Positions 50,364-58,259 of a DNA stretch of 64,000 nucleotides are shown here, in pieces. The stretch lies in contig NZ_JACHLP010000004.1 in NCBI RefSeq assembly GCF_014204525.1, positions 62,001 through 126,000 on the forward strand, given 5' to 3'. The position numbers were made by a program, and so were the translations under genes. Source of the DNA: Roseateles oligotrophus (GTDB lineage Bacteria > Pseudomonadota > Gammaproteobacteria > Burkholderiales > Burkholderiaceae_C). The first letter of the stretch is position 1; each line of letters opens with the position of its first letter. The notes below the pieces were generated by a model. It worked only from the letters and a program-made list of their open reading frames with translations. It ran no database searches and was not told where the DNA came from.

Positions 50364-51101
50364 ATGTTCCAAATTCGCCCCTCCTCCCTGCTGCGCCGCG
50401 CCCGCCTTGCCGCCCCCTGGCTTGGCCTGCTGCTGGCCCTGCCTGTGGTGCAGGCGCAGGAGGTGGCTGGGCTGGCGCCCGACTTGATCGCGCGGGTGCA
50501 GCAGCTGGCACAGAACGGCGCGCGCGCCGGCATGCCGGCCGAGGCCCGGGTGGTGGTGGAGGTCGGCAAGCTCGATCCGCGCCTGCGCCTCGCCCCTTGC
50601 CTGCAGGTGCAACCCTATCTGCCGGCCGGCTTGCAGATGTGGGGGCAGACCCGCATCGGCCTGCGTTGCATGGACGGGCGGGCGCGCTGGAATGTCAGCT
50701 TGCCCGTCAGGGTCCGGGTGTTCGCCCGCGCCGTCGTGGCCAGCGACCCCCTGCCTGCGGGGGCCGTGCTGGTTCAGGAACAGCTGTCCATGGCCGAAAT
50801 AGATATAGCGGCGGAAGCCGGTGCGGTGTTCAGCGATGCCACGGCCTTGCAGGGCCGAACCCTGGCCCGGCCCTTGGCGGCGGGTGAGGCGGTGCGCAGC
50901 CCGAGCCTGAAGCTGCGCCAGGTTTTTGCGGCCGGTGATAGCGTCACCGTGCTGGCGTCCGGCCCGGGTTATTCGGTGGCCGGCGAGGGACAGGCCTTGG
51001 CGGCCGGCCTGGAAGGGCAGAACGTCAAGGTGCGTTTCGAGAATGGTCGCGTCGTGACCGGTCGTGCGATTGGCGAACGGCGGGTCGAGGTGCTGCTGTG
51101 A
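50364..51101 (+). CDS. flgA: P-ring assembly chaperone FlgA
   Basis: 245 residues, periplasmic. A signal peptide (LAAPWLGLLLALPVVQAQ) precedes an N-terminal domain (VVVEVGKLDPRLRLAPCLQVQPYLPAG). The SAF/ChapFlgA domain contains PLPAGAVLVQEQLSMAEID, GRTLARPLAAGEAV and FENGRVVTGRAIGERRVEV. It assists FlgI assembly. No good Shine-Dalgarno before the ATG. It leads the flgA-flgM-flgN group. Confidence 0.95.
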   Translation: MFQIRPSSLLRRARLAAPWLGLLLALPVVQAQEVAGLAPDLIARVQQLAQNGARAGMPAEARVVVEVGKLDPRLRLAPCLQVQPYLPAGLQMWGQTRIGLRCMDGRARWNVSLPVRVRVFARAVVASDPLPAGAVLVQEQLSMAEIDIAAEAGAVFSDATALQGRTLARPLAAGEAVRSPSLKLRQVFAAGDSVTVLASGPGYSVAGEGQALAAGLEGQNVKVRFENGRVVTGRAIGERRVEVLL

Positions 51102-51201
51102 AGATGAACAGGGAAATTCAGTCTTGTGGGAGCCCGGCTCTGCACAAGCGAGCCGCCAGTGATGAAATGCCCGGTGCTGGCGGGTTTTGTGTCGAAAGTC
51201 C

Positions 51202-51228
51202 TCAAGGTTTCATGCCCCGCGTCGATAC
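51202..51228 (+). promoter_or_regulatory. Sigma-28 (FliA) promoter of flgM
   Basis: TCAAGGTT (51202-51209), 11-base spacer, GTCGATAC (51221-51228), about 50 bases before the flgM ATG. It gives flgM FliA-dependent expression in addition to any read-through from flgA, the usual negative-feedback arrangement. Confidence 0.8.
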
Positions 51229-51278
51229 ACCGGACAACGTAGAGAGGTTTGGGTCCGCCCAAGCCTATGGAGAACATC

Positions 51279-51608
51279 ATGAAAATCGGTAATAGCCCAG
51301 ACATAGCCGCGACCGCGGTTGGCACGGAGAAATCCGCGGCCGGCCAGGCCGGTCGTGCCCCGGCCCCGGGTGCTGGTGCGGCCAGTGGAGCCAAAAATGC
51401 TCCGCAGGCCAGCGCCACCATCCAGCTGTCCAGCACGGCGACCAAGCTTTTGTCGGGCGTTTCTGAAGACGGCAGCTTTGATGCGGCCAAGGTCAGTCGG
51501 ATTTCTCAGGCCATCACCGACGGCAAGTTCACCGTCAATGCCGAAGCGATTGCCGACAAGCTGATCACCAACGCACAGGAATTGATGGGCCGGATGGCGC
51601 CTCACTGA
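51279..51608 (+). CDS. flgM: Anti-sigma-28 factor FlgM
   Basis: 109 residues. FlgM binds FliA and is exported when the hook is finished, releasing late gene expression. The N-terminal half is Ala/Gly-rich and disordered (MKIGNSPDIAATAVG). The FliA-binding C-terminal half is SATIQLSSTATKLLSG, DAAKVSRISQAITDGKFTVNAEAIADKLI. ATG at 51279 behind GGAG. Confidence 0.95.
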   Translation: MKIGNSPDIAATAVGTEKSAAGQAGRAPAPGAGAASGAKNAPQASATIQLSSTATKLLSGVSEDGSFDAAKVSRISQAITDGKFTVNAEAIADKLITNAQELMGRMAPH

Positions 51609-51636
51609 GGCCCGCGGTCCTGACCGAAAGATCAAT

Positions 51637-51662
51637 CGGCGGGCCGCCTGACGGGCCCGCCG
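51637..51662 (+). other. GC-rich hairpin between flgM and flgN
   Basis: CGGCGGGCC (51637-51645) pairs with GGCCCGCCG (51654-51662), an 8-base loop and no T-run. It could attenuate read-through into flgN or stabilise the flgM message. Confidence 0.4.
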
Positions 51663-51705
51663 GACAGGATCCACGCATTCTCAACGCCTGATGGCGGGGA
51701 TAGTC

Positions 51706-52107
51706 ATGCAAGTTTTGCCTCCCTCCGAACCGAACGTTGCTGCGGCGAGTCAGCAGCTTGAACAGCCTCTGCTGGAGGTGGAAAGCTGCCTGAACCTGCT
51801 GGGCGAGGCCTTGCTGCGCCGCGACAGCCAGGCGATCGAGCAAAACGCCGCCAAGCTGCACCAAGCCCTGGCCCTGGCCATCAATTCCTTCAGCGAAGCC
51901 GCCCGTAGCGGCGCCGTGCCGGCCCATCTGCGCCACCGCCTGGTGCAGGCCGGCGGCCGTGTCGCCGCCCAGCGCGAGTCGCTGGCCCGTGCCACCGCTG
52001 CGCTGGACCGCGCCATCGATGTGTTGATGCCCGCCGAGGCCAATGCCGTCTACTCCGCCATGGGCAAGACCGAGCGCAAGAATCTGGGCGGATCCATCCA
52101 GGCCTGA
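51706..52107 (+). CDS. flgN: FlgN-type export chaperone for FlgK/FlgL
   Basis: 133 residues, helical throughout (QQLEQPLLEVESCLNLLGEALLRRDSQAIEQNAAKLHQAL, LARATAALDRAIDVLM). Assignment rests on helix pattern, size and position after flgM, as in other betaproteobacteria. I chose the ATG at 51706 behind GGGGA; a start at 51691 is possible. Bidirectional terminator follows. Confidence 0.82.
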   Translation: MQVLPPSEPNVAAASQQLEQPLLEVESCLNLLGEALLRRDSQAIEQNAAKLHQALALAINSFSEAARSGAVPAHLRHRLVQAGGRVAAQRESLARATAALDRAIDVLMPAEANAVYSAMGKTERKNLGGSIQA

Positions 52108-52124
52108 ACGGCTGCAAGCCCCAG

Positions 52125-52154
52125 CGAAAAAAGGCCGCCGGTGTGCGGCCTTTT
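52125..52154. terminator. Bidirectional terminator between flgN and DUF1841 gene
   Basis: AAAAGGCCGC (52129-52138), six-base loop, GCGGCCTTTT (52145-52154). There is a T-run on the plus strand and six T on the minus strand, so it serves both converging genes. Confidence 0.9.
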
Positions 52155-52159
52155 GCTAT

Positions 52160-52591
52160 TCAGCTTGTGGCTTTGCGGCGCACGCAGTCCAGATAGGCGT
52201 GGCCGTCGGGCGGCAGGCCGCTGCGCTGGGAGGCCCAGATCATCTCGCCCAGGCAGTCCATGGCGGCGTGGTGGGCCTCGTGCAGGGAGTTGCGGCGGGC
52301 GGCCAGCAGGTCCACCGCCTGGCGGATGCCGTGGGGCTGGTCGATGGAATGCTGCTCGCTGATGGTCAGATGCATGGATAGGTGCAGAAAGGGGTTGCTG
52401 CGCCCTTCCTCCACGCTGTAGACGGCGGCCAGGGCCGCTGCTTCATCGGCCAGTTCGGCATGGTATTCGGGGTGCTCGCGGATCCAGTCGGCGGCGATCA
52501 GCTCCATGGGGATCAGCGGCGCGCCATCGCGCCATTTGCGGTAGGTGGCGCAGAAAAAGCGCCGGACTTCGAGTTGAGAGGGGGCAAACAT
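52160..52591 (-). CDS. DUF1841 family protein
   Basis: 143 residues, cytosolic, function unknown. FAPSQLEVRRFFCATYRKW, AADWIREHPEYH, NPFLHLSMHLTISEQHSIDQP and HHAAMDCLGEMIW match DUF1841, a family found across beta- and gammaproteobacteria. The repeated histidines in HLSMHLTISEQH suggest metal binding. Five bases after the kefB-like gene. Confidence 0.9.
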   Translation of the reverse strand: MFAPSQLEVRRFFCATYRKWRDGAPLIPMELIAADWIREHPEYHAELADEAAALAAVYSVEEGRSNPFLHLSMHLTISEQHSIDQPHGIRQAVDLLAARRNSLHEAHHAAMDCLGEMIWASQRSGLPPDGHAYLDCVRRKATS

Positions 52592-52596
52592 GGGCG

Positions 52597-54426
52597 CTAT
52601 TGTCGCCCTTGCTCGCCATGCCAGTCCTGCGTCTGGCTGCGGGCCTCGGCGCGTTCCTTGGCGAACAAGGCCTCCAGCTGCTCGCGGCCCTGTTTGGCCA
52701 CGGCGATCAGGGCGGCGCGGTCGCGGGCGATGGGCAGGGTGGATTCCATCAGCTGCTGGTTGAGCTGGCGGAAGCGCCAGGCCAGCTTGCGCGCGGCGTG
52801 CGCCTGCAGGCCCAGCAGCTCCAGCACGCTGCGCCCGCTCATCAGGGCGGCGTCCAGGGTCTCGCGTTCGATCAGCGTGACGCCCAGTTCGCGCAGACGG
52901 TAGAAGTGCTGCACATTGCGCGCCCGCGCCACGATCTGCAGCTGCGGGAAGTGGCTGCGCGCCAGCTCGGCGATTTCCAGGCTCTGGCCCACATCGTCGA
53001 CCGCCAGCACCAGGATCTTGGCGGTCTCGGCACCTGCGCTGCGCAGCAGGTCCAGCCGGGTGGCGTCGCCGTAGAACACCCGCCAGCCGAACTGGCGCAT
53101 CAGCTCGATCACCTCGGCATCGTGGTCCAGCACCGTCGCTTCAAAGCCGTTGGCATAGAGCAGGCGGCCGACGATCTGGCCGTAGCGGCCAAAGCCCGCA
53201 ATGATGATGGGGGCCGGCGTGGGCGCCTCCTGGCTGGCCGGGTCGGGCAGGACGCGGCGGCTCAGGCGCGGCAGCAGCACACGGTCGGCCAGGAGCAGCA
53301 GCAACGGCGTGCAGGCCAGCGACAAGGCCACGGCCGCCACCAGGGCCGAGTTCTGGCCGGCGTCGATCAGGCCCGAGCTTTGCGCCAGCTGGAACACCAC
53401 AAAGCCGAACTCGCCGCCCTGGGCCAGCAGGATCACGAACACCGGCCGCTCCAGCAGGGGGATCTTCATCCAGCGGGCCATCAGGCTCAGCAGCAGGCTC
53501 TTGAACAGCAGCAAGGCCGCCAGCAGGCCGAACACCAGGGGCGCTTGCGTCAGCAGCACGCTGAGGTCCAGGCCCATGCCGGTGGCGATGAAGAACAGGC
53601 CCAGCAACAGGCCTTTGAAGGGCTCCAGATCGGTCTCCAGCTCGCGCCGGTACTCGCTCTCGGCCAGCAGCACGCCGGCCAGGAAGGCGCCCAGGGCCAT
53701 GGACAGGCCGACCGCATGCATCAGCGCCGCCGTGCCCAGCACCAGCAGCAGGGCGGCGGCGGTGAAGATCTCGGGCGTGCGGCTGCGGGCGATCCAGCGC
53801 AGGGCCGGGCGCAGAGCCAAGCGTCCGCCGAAGACGATGACCAGGATCACGCCGACGGCCTTCAGCGCCTGCCAGCCGCCCGAACCTTCGGCCGCGGCCG
53901 CGGCCCCGCTGGCCGCCACGATGGGCACCAGGGCCAGCACCGGGATGGCGGCAATGTCCTGCAGCAAGGCCACGCTGAGAATGCTCTCGCCCGCCGTGGT
54001 GCGGCCCAGATTGCGTTCGGCCAGCACCGCCAGGGCCACGGCCGTGGACGACATGGCCAGGCCCAGGCTGGCCACCAGGGCCAGATTCCAGCGCACGCCC
54101 AGCAGCAGGGCCAGGCCGAATAGCAGGGCGGTGGAGCCCAGCAGCTGCAGCGAGCCCCAGCCGAAAATCGGCCGCCGCATGGCCCAGAGCCGCTTGGGCT
54201 CCAGCTCCAGGCCGACCAGAAACATCATCAGCACCACGCCGAACTCGGCCACCTCCAGAATGGTGGCGGGCGAGCTGACCAGACCCAGCACGGCGGGGCC
54301 GATCAAGACCCCGGCCACCAGATAGCCGAGGATGGAGCCCAGGCGCAGCCAGCGCGCCAGCGGCACGGCCAGCACGGCCGCGGCCAGAAACACCAGGGGC
54401 AGGTGCAGCCAGGTCTGATGGGCCAT
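52597..54426 (-). CDS. kefB: KefB/KefC-type potassium/proton antiporter
   Basis: 609 residues. About twelve membrane helices (residues 5-390) form the CPA2 exchanger, with GLAMSSTAVALAVLAE and VALLQDIAAIPVLAL typical. A cytosolic RCK/TrkA-N domain begins near 410 (PIIIAGFGRYGQIVGRLLYANG) and binds NAD(H). Kef systems release K+ to protect against electrophiles. I chose the ATG at 54426, overlapping the stop of the kefF-like gene (TGATG). Assignment between KefB and KefC is not possible by eye. Confidence 0.9.
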   Translation of the reverse strand: MAHQTWLHLPLVFLAAAVLAVPLARWLRLGSILGYLVAGVLIGPAVLGLVSSPATILEVAEFGVVLMMFLVGLELEPKRLWAMRRPIFGWGSLQLLGSTALLFGLALLLGVRWNLALVASLGLAMSSTAVALAVLAERNLGRTTAGESILSVALLQDIAAIPVLALVPIVAASGAAAAAEGSGGWQALKAVGVILVIVFGGRLALRPALRWIARSRTPEIFTAAALLLVLGTAALMHAVGLSMALGAFLAGVLLAESEYRRELETDLEPFKGLLLGLFFIATGMGLDLSVLLTQAPLVFGLLAALLLFKSLLLSLMARWMKIPLLERPVFVILLAQGGEFGFVVFQLAQSSGLIDAGQNSALVAAVALSLACTPLLLLLADRVLLPRLSRRVLPDPASQEAPTPAPIIIAGFGRYGQIVGRLLYANGFEATVLDHDAEVIELMRQFGWRVFYGDATRLDLLRSAGAETAKILVLAVDDVGQSLEIAELARSHFPQLQIVARARNVQHFYRLRELGVTLIERETLDAALMSGRSVLELLGLQAHAARKLAWRFRQLNQQLMESTLPIARDRAALIAVAKQGREQLEALFAKERAEARSQTQDWHGEQGRQ

Positions 54427-55070
54427 CAATTGCTCCGGGTCTTGACGGGGGTGGGCGGGGCGGACGGCGCGGGGCGGGCGTCCACGGGCAGCTCGATGGG
54501 TGGCTGGCTGGCCTCGGCCTGGGTTGAATCGCACCACTGGGGGTAGGCCAGCAGGCGCTGCACAAAGCTCAGTGCGTGCTGGTGCAGGGCCGCGTCCGAT
54601 ACCCGGTGGGCCGCATGCAGCAGCAGGGGCGGCAGATGGCGCATGCCGCAGAGCCGTGCGATCTGGGCATAGGGCAGCAAAAAGGTCTCGACGGCATGGC
54701 CGTGCCGGCCCGCGGCGCTGTAGTCCTCCTCGCTGCCGCCGGTGGAGCTGGCCAGCCAGAGGTCCTTGCCCGCCAAGGCCAGGCCGCCGGGGCCGTAGGC
54801 CCAGCCAAAGCTCAGCACCTCATCCACCCAGAGCTTGAGCAGGGCCGGCATGCCATACCAGTGCAGGGGGTGTAGCAGCACGATCAGCCTGGCCTGGGCC
54901 AGGGCGCTTTGCTCGGCCTCCAGATCGAGGGCGTAGTCGGGGTAGCGCTGGTAGAGGTCGCGCAAGTCTATGCGCGGGGAGGTGGCGGCACGCACCGCCT
55001 CGGCCAGGGCACGGGTGACCCGTGAGCGGGCCAGATCGGGGTGGGCTTGCAGAATCAGAATTTCGCTCAT
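54426..55070 (-). CDS. kefF: KefF/KefG-like NAD(P)H oxidoreductase, Kef ancillary subunit
   Basis: 214 residues. Flavodoxin-like quinone reductase fold: ILILQAHPDLARSRVTRAL, RIDLRDLYQRYPDYALD, LIVLLHPLHWYGMPALLKLWVDEVL and SSTGGSEEDYSAAGRHGH. These are the hallmarks of ancillary proteins required for full Kef activity. A Pro/Ala-rich C-terminal tail of about 30 residues is unusual. It overlaps the antiporter gene. Confidence 0.88.
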   Translation of the reverse strand: MSEILILQAHPDLARSRVTRALAEAVRAATSPRIDLRDLYQRYPDYALDLEAEQSALAQARLIVLLHPLHWYGMPALLKLWVDEVLSFGWAYGPGGLALAGKDLWLASSTGGSEEDYSAAGRHGHAVETFLLPYAQIARLCGMRHLPPLLLHAAHRVSDAALHQHALSFVQRLLAYPQWCDSTQAEASQPPIELPVDARPAPSAPPTPVKTRSN

Positions 55071-55180
55071 GCTTCAAGCCTAACCCGGGAAGACCGGCTC
55101 GCGCCCCCCGGCTTTGCCCGGGGATGCCGGCTTGCGGGGACGCTACCATTGCGCGCAAGAATCAGACGCAAGGAGTCGAC

Positions 55181-55822
55181 ATGCCCGTGATCCTGGTTGC
55201 GAACCCCAAGGGTGGGGTGGGGAAGAGTACCTTGGCCACCAATATCGCCGGCATGCTGGCTTGGGCGGGCCACAAGGTCATGCTGGGCGATGTGGACAAG
55301 CAGCAGTCCTCGCGCCGCTGGCTGGCCCTGCGCCCGCCGCATCTGCCGCAGATCCAGGGCTGGGACTTCGACGGCCACGACACGGTCAAGCCGCCCAAGG
55401 GCGTCAGCCATGTGGTGATGGACACGCCGGCCGGCCTGGATGGCAAGAAGCTGAAGACGCTTTACAAGCTGGCCGACAAAATCATCATCCCCTTGCAGCC
55501 GAGCCTGTTCGACATCCAGGCCAGCTTCGACTTCCTCGGCCGGCTGCACGAGCAGTTCCGCCAGCCCGAGCAGACCAAGCACCGGCCCGAGCTGGCCCTG
55601 GTGGGCATGCGGGCCAAGGAGGGCACGCTCTCGGTCGATCAGCTGCAGCACTTTTTGCCGCAGCTGAATGCCCCCTTCCTCGGGTTTTTGCGCGACACGC
55701 AAAACTATGTGCAACTGGCCGCGCGCGGGCTGACGCTGTGGGATGTGGCGCCCGGCCGGGTGGAGCGGGATCTGCAGCAGTGGCAGCCCCTGGTGGCCTG
55801 GCTGGAGCGCCGGCATGCGTGA
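55181..55822 (+). CDS. Orphan ParA-family ATPase
   Basis: 213 residues. The deviant Walker A KGGVGKST lies at 10-17, and VVMDTPAGLDG is Walker B. I see no ParB partner or parS nearby, so chromosome segregation is doubtful; small orphan ParA-like proteins often position protein complexes or other cargo. A strong AAGGAG precedes the ATG. The 3' end overlaps the MaoC gene by 8 bases. Divergent from kefF. Confidence 0.87.
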   Translation: MPVILVANPKGGVGKSTLATNIAGMLAWAGHKVMLGDVDKQQSSRRWLALRPPHLPQIQGWDFDGHDTVKPPKGVSHVVMDTPAGLDGKKLKTLYKLADKIIIPLQPSLFDIQASFDFLGRLHEQFRQPEQTKHRPELALVGMRAKEGTLSVDQLQHFLPQLNAPFLGFLRDTQNYVQLAARGLTLWDVAPGRVERDLQQWQPLVAWLERRHA

Positions 55823-56267
55823 GTTTGAAAGCCTGGCGGAACTCGCCACCCTGCTGGGGCAGGACATCGGCGTCAGCGAGTGGGTGCTGGTGGACCAAGC
55901 CCGCATCCAGAAGTTTGCCGACGCCACCGAGGATCAGCAGTGGATACACACCGACCCGGCGCGTGCCGCGGCCGGGCCCTTCGGCTGCACCATCGCCCAC
56001 GGCTTTCTGACGCTGAGCCTGTTGCCTGTTTTTTTCGAGACCGGCTTTCGCATCAAGACCGTGCGCATGGGCCTCAACTACGGCCTCGGCCGGGTGCGCT
56101 TCCCGGCGCCGGTGCCGGTGGGCAGCCGGCTGCGCGGCCGCTTCAAGCTCAAGAGCCTGGCGCCCATCGCCGGTGGTGCCCAGATCGGCATCGAGGTGTC
56201 TGTGGAACGTGAGGGTTCGGACAAGCCGGTCTGCATCGCCGAATCGCTGACCCGGCAGTACGAGTAG
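55815..56267 (+). CDS. MaoC-type (R)-enoyl-CoA hydratase
   Basis: 150 residues, single hot-dog domain. Hydration motif: KFADATEDQQWIHTDPARAAAGPFG, then TIAHGFLTLSLLPVFF. It acts on enoyl-CoA in fatty-acid or polyhydroxyalkanoate metabolism. I chose the ATG at 55815, which overlaps the ParA gene; the two are translationally coupled. Confidence 0.9.
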   Translation: MREFESLAELATLLGQDIGVSEWVLVDQARIQKFADATEDQQWIHTDPARAAAGPFGCTIAHGFLTLSLLPVFFETGFRIKTVRMGLNYGLGRVRFPAPVPVGSRLRGRFKLKSLAPIAGGAQIGIEVSVEREGSDKPVCIAESLTRQYE

Positions 56268-56372
56268 GGACTGGCGCTATCACCCTTTGTGGGTGTGCCA
56301 TTTCCGCTGGCCCTGGCCTATCATCCGCAGCCTTATGAGGAAGAACTTGAAGCAAAGCGAGGGTGGGTGGGC

Positions 56373-57125
56373 ATGAAGGTCTTGTTGATTGATGATCATC
56401 CGCTGATCCTGTCCGCTTTGAAGACGGTGATCGAGGGCCTCAACAAGGATGTGACGGTGGTGGGCGTGGACAGCGCCGCGGCCGCCCGCCTGGCCCTGCA
56501 GCAGAGCGAGGATTTCGATCTGGTGCTGCTCGATCTGCAGCTGGGTGACGCCAGCGGCTTCGATGTGCTGGACGAGTTCCGCGAGAGTTATCCGGCCCTG
56601 CCCGTGGTGGTGATCTCGGCCTCGGACCGGGCCAGCGACGTGATCCGCTCCATCGACCAGGGGGCCATGGGTTTTGTGCCCAAGCGCAATAGCACCGAGC
56701 TGCTGGCCCAGGCCCTCAAGCTGGTGATGGCCGGCGGCATCTATGTGCCGCCCATGACTTTGGGCCAGGAGGCCCCGCCGGCCAGCCCGGCGCCGGCCAA
56801 GGGCCCGGTCGCCGTCCAGCAGAACAAGCTGCAGCAGATTCAGCAAGAGGCCCTGGCCTCCAACTACCAGACGACGACTGGCCTGGAGGGTCTGTCCCTG
56901 ACGCCGCGCCAGACCGATGTGCTGGCCCTGCTCTTGCAAGGCAAGCCCAACAAAATCATCGCGCGCGAGCTGGGGGTGTCGGTGGAAACCATCAAGGACC
57001 ATGTGGCCGCCGTGCTCAAGGCCCTGGGCGTGGGTTCACGCACCCAGGCCGTGTTGGCGGTGGGCCAGTTGGTACAGAAGCAGCCCGAGGCGCATTTCTC
57101 CACCTGGCGAAACGGGCAACCTTGA
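56373..57125 (+). CDS. LuxR/NarL-type response regulator
   Basis: 250 residues. Receiver domain (VLLIDDHPLILSALK, Asp54 in LVLLDLQLGD, Lys in FVPKRN), a Gln/Ala-rich linker and a C-terminal LuxR helix-turn-helix (LTPRQTDVLALLLQGKPNKIIARELGVSVETIKDHVAAVLKALGV). I chose the ATG at 56373 behind GGGTGG. No kinase is adjacent. The gene ends 7 bases from the end of convergent scpA. Confidence 0.92.
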   Translation: MKVLLIDDHPLILSALKTVIEGLNKDVTVVGVDSAAAARLALQQSEDFDLVLLDLQLGDASGFDVLDEFRESYPALPVVVISASDRASDVIRSIDQGAMGFVPKRNSTELLAQALKLVMAGGIYVPPMTLGQEAPPASPAPAKGPVAVQQNKLQQIQQEALASNYQTTTGLEGLSLTPRQTDVLALLLQGKPNKIIARELGVSVETIKDHVAAVLKALGVGSRTQAVLAVGQLVQKQPEAHFSTWRNGQP

Positions 57126-57132
57126 GTCGGTT

Positions 57133-58071
57133 CTAGCTTGGTTGATAAGCCAGGCGCACATAAATGGGCGCAAAGGCCTCGGCCTGGGTGATTTCCAGCA
57201 GGCGTTCGCGGGCCAGCTCCAGCATGGCGATAAAGGTCACCACCAGGACGGCCTGGCCGCGGCTGACATCGAATAAATGCTCGAACTCGATGAAGCGCTT
57301 GCCCTGCAGGCGGCGCAGCACGATGCTCATATGCTCGCGCACCGAGAGCTGCTCACGGCTGATGCGGTGATGCTGGGTGAGCTTGGCACGGCGCAGGATG
57401 TCCAACCAAGCGTCGCGCAGATCGACCGCCTCCACATCGGGGAAGCGCGGCTGCAGCGACTGCTCGATGTGGACGGCGGCACGCAGAAAGTCCCGGCCCA
57501 TCACCGGCAAGGCGTCCAGCTTGGCCGCGGCCAGCTTGATCTGCTCATACTCCAGCAGGCGGCGCACCAGCTCGGCCCGCGGGTCTTCGGGCTCGCTGCC
57601 GTCCTCGGTCTTTTTGGGCGGCAGCAGCATGCGGGACTTGATCTCGATCAGCATGGCCGCCATCAGCAGGTACTCGCTGGCCAGCTCCAGATTGTGCTTG
57701 CGCAGCTGGTCGACATAGCTGAGGTATTGGCGGGTGACGTCCGCCAGCGGGATGTCCAGGATATTGAAGTTCTGGCGCCGGATCAGGTAGAGCAGCAGGT
57801 CCAGCGGCCCCTGGAAGGCCTCCAGAAACACCTCCAGCGCATCCGGCGGGATGTAGAGGTCCAGCGGCAGCTGGAACAGCGGCTCGCCGTAGAGGCGGGC
57901 CACGGCCACGGAGTCCACCGTGGCGGGCAAGCCGGGCAGGTCTTGCTCCGCCTCGGCCAGAGGCGGCAGGCTCAGTTCGGCCTTCTGGCTCAAGGCGATG
58001 GCGGGGTCAGCGAGTGAAGCCGGCGGCTTACTTGGACTGGGTCTGGTAGACGTAGGGCTGCTGGGCCACAC
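57133..58071 (-). CDS. scpA: Segregation and condensation protein ScpA
   Basis: Up to 312 residues. Kleisin subunit of the SMC-ScpAB condensin. The N-terminal domain has VFLEAFQGPLDLLLYLIRRQNFNILDIPLADVTRQYL and LELASEYLLMAAMLIEIKSRMLLP; the C-terminal winged-helix has VTFIAMLELARERLLEITQ. The start is unclear: GTG at 58071 overlaps the DUF3460 gene by 44 bases, and TTG or other starts nearer residue 27 are possible. The DUF3460-scpA order is common in Burkholderiales. Confidence 0.9.
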   Translation of the reverse strand: MWPSSPTSTRPSPSKPPASLADPAIALSQKAELSLPPLAEAEQDLPGLPATVDSVAVARLYGEPLFQLPLDLYIPPDALEVFLEAFQGPLDLLLYLIRRQNFNILDIPLADVTRQYLSYVDQLRKHNLELASEYLLMAAMLIEIKSRMLLPPKKTEDGSEPEDPRAELVRRLLEYEQIKLAAAKLDALPVMGRDFLRAAVHIEQSLQPRFPDVEAVDLRDAWLDILRRAKLTQHHRISREQLSVREHMSIVLRRLQGKRFIEFEHLFDVSRGQAVLVVTFIAMLELARERLLEITQAEAFAPIYVRLAYQPS

Positions 58072-58231
58072 GGGCGCTGCGGTAGTCCGCCTGGGCGCTG
58101 CGGTCCACGGTCTTGTCCCACAGCAGGGCGCGGCCGGCCAGTTGCTCTTGCTCCAGCGTCGGGCGCTGGGCCTTCAGCGTGTCGATGAAGGTGCTGGCTT
58201 CGGACTTGTAGGCTTTCCAGAACAATGGCAT
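58028..58231 (-). CDS. DUF3460 family small protein
   Basis: 67 residues. PLFWKAYKSEASTFIDTLKAQRP, LEQEQLAGRALLWDKT and ARVAQQPYVYQTQSK match DUF3460, a small family of unknown function usually next to scpA in betaproteobacteria. I chose the ATG at 58231 over an upstream TTG. Confidence 0.85.
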   Translation of the reverse strand: MPLFWKAYKSEASTFIDTLKAQRPTLEQEQLAGRALLWDKTVDRSAQADYRSARVAQQPYVYQTQSK

Positions 58232-58259
58232 GGCGGTATGGCTCAAGAGTGGGAAGCGG

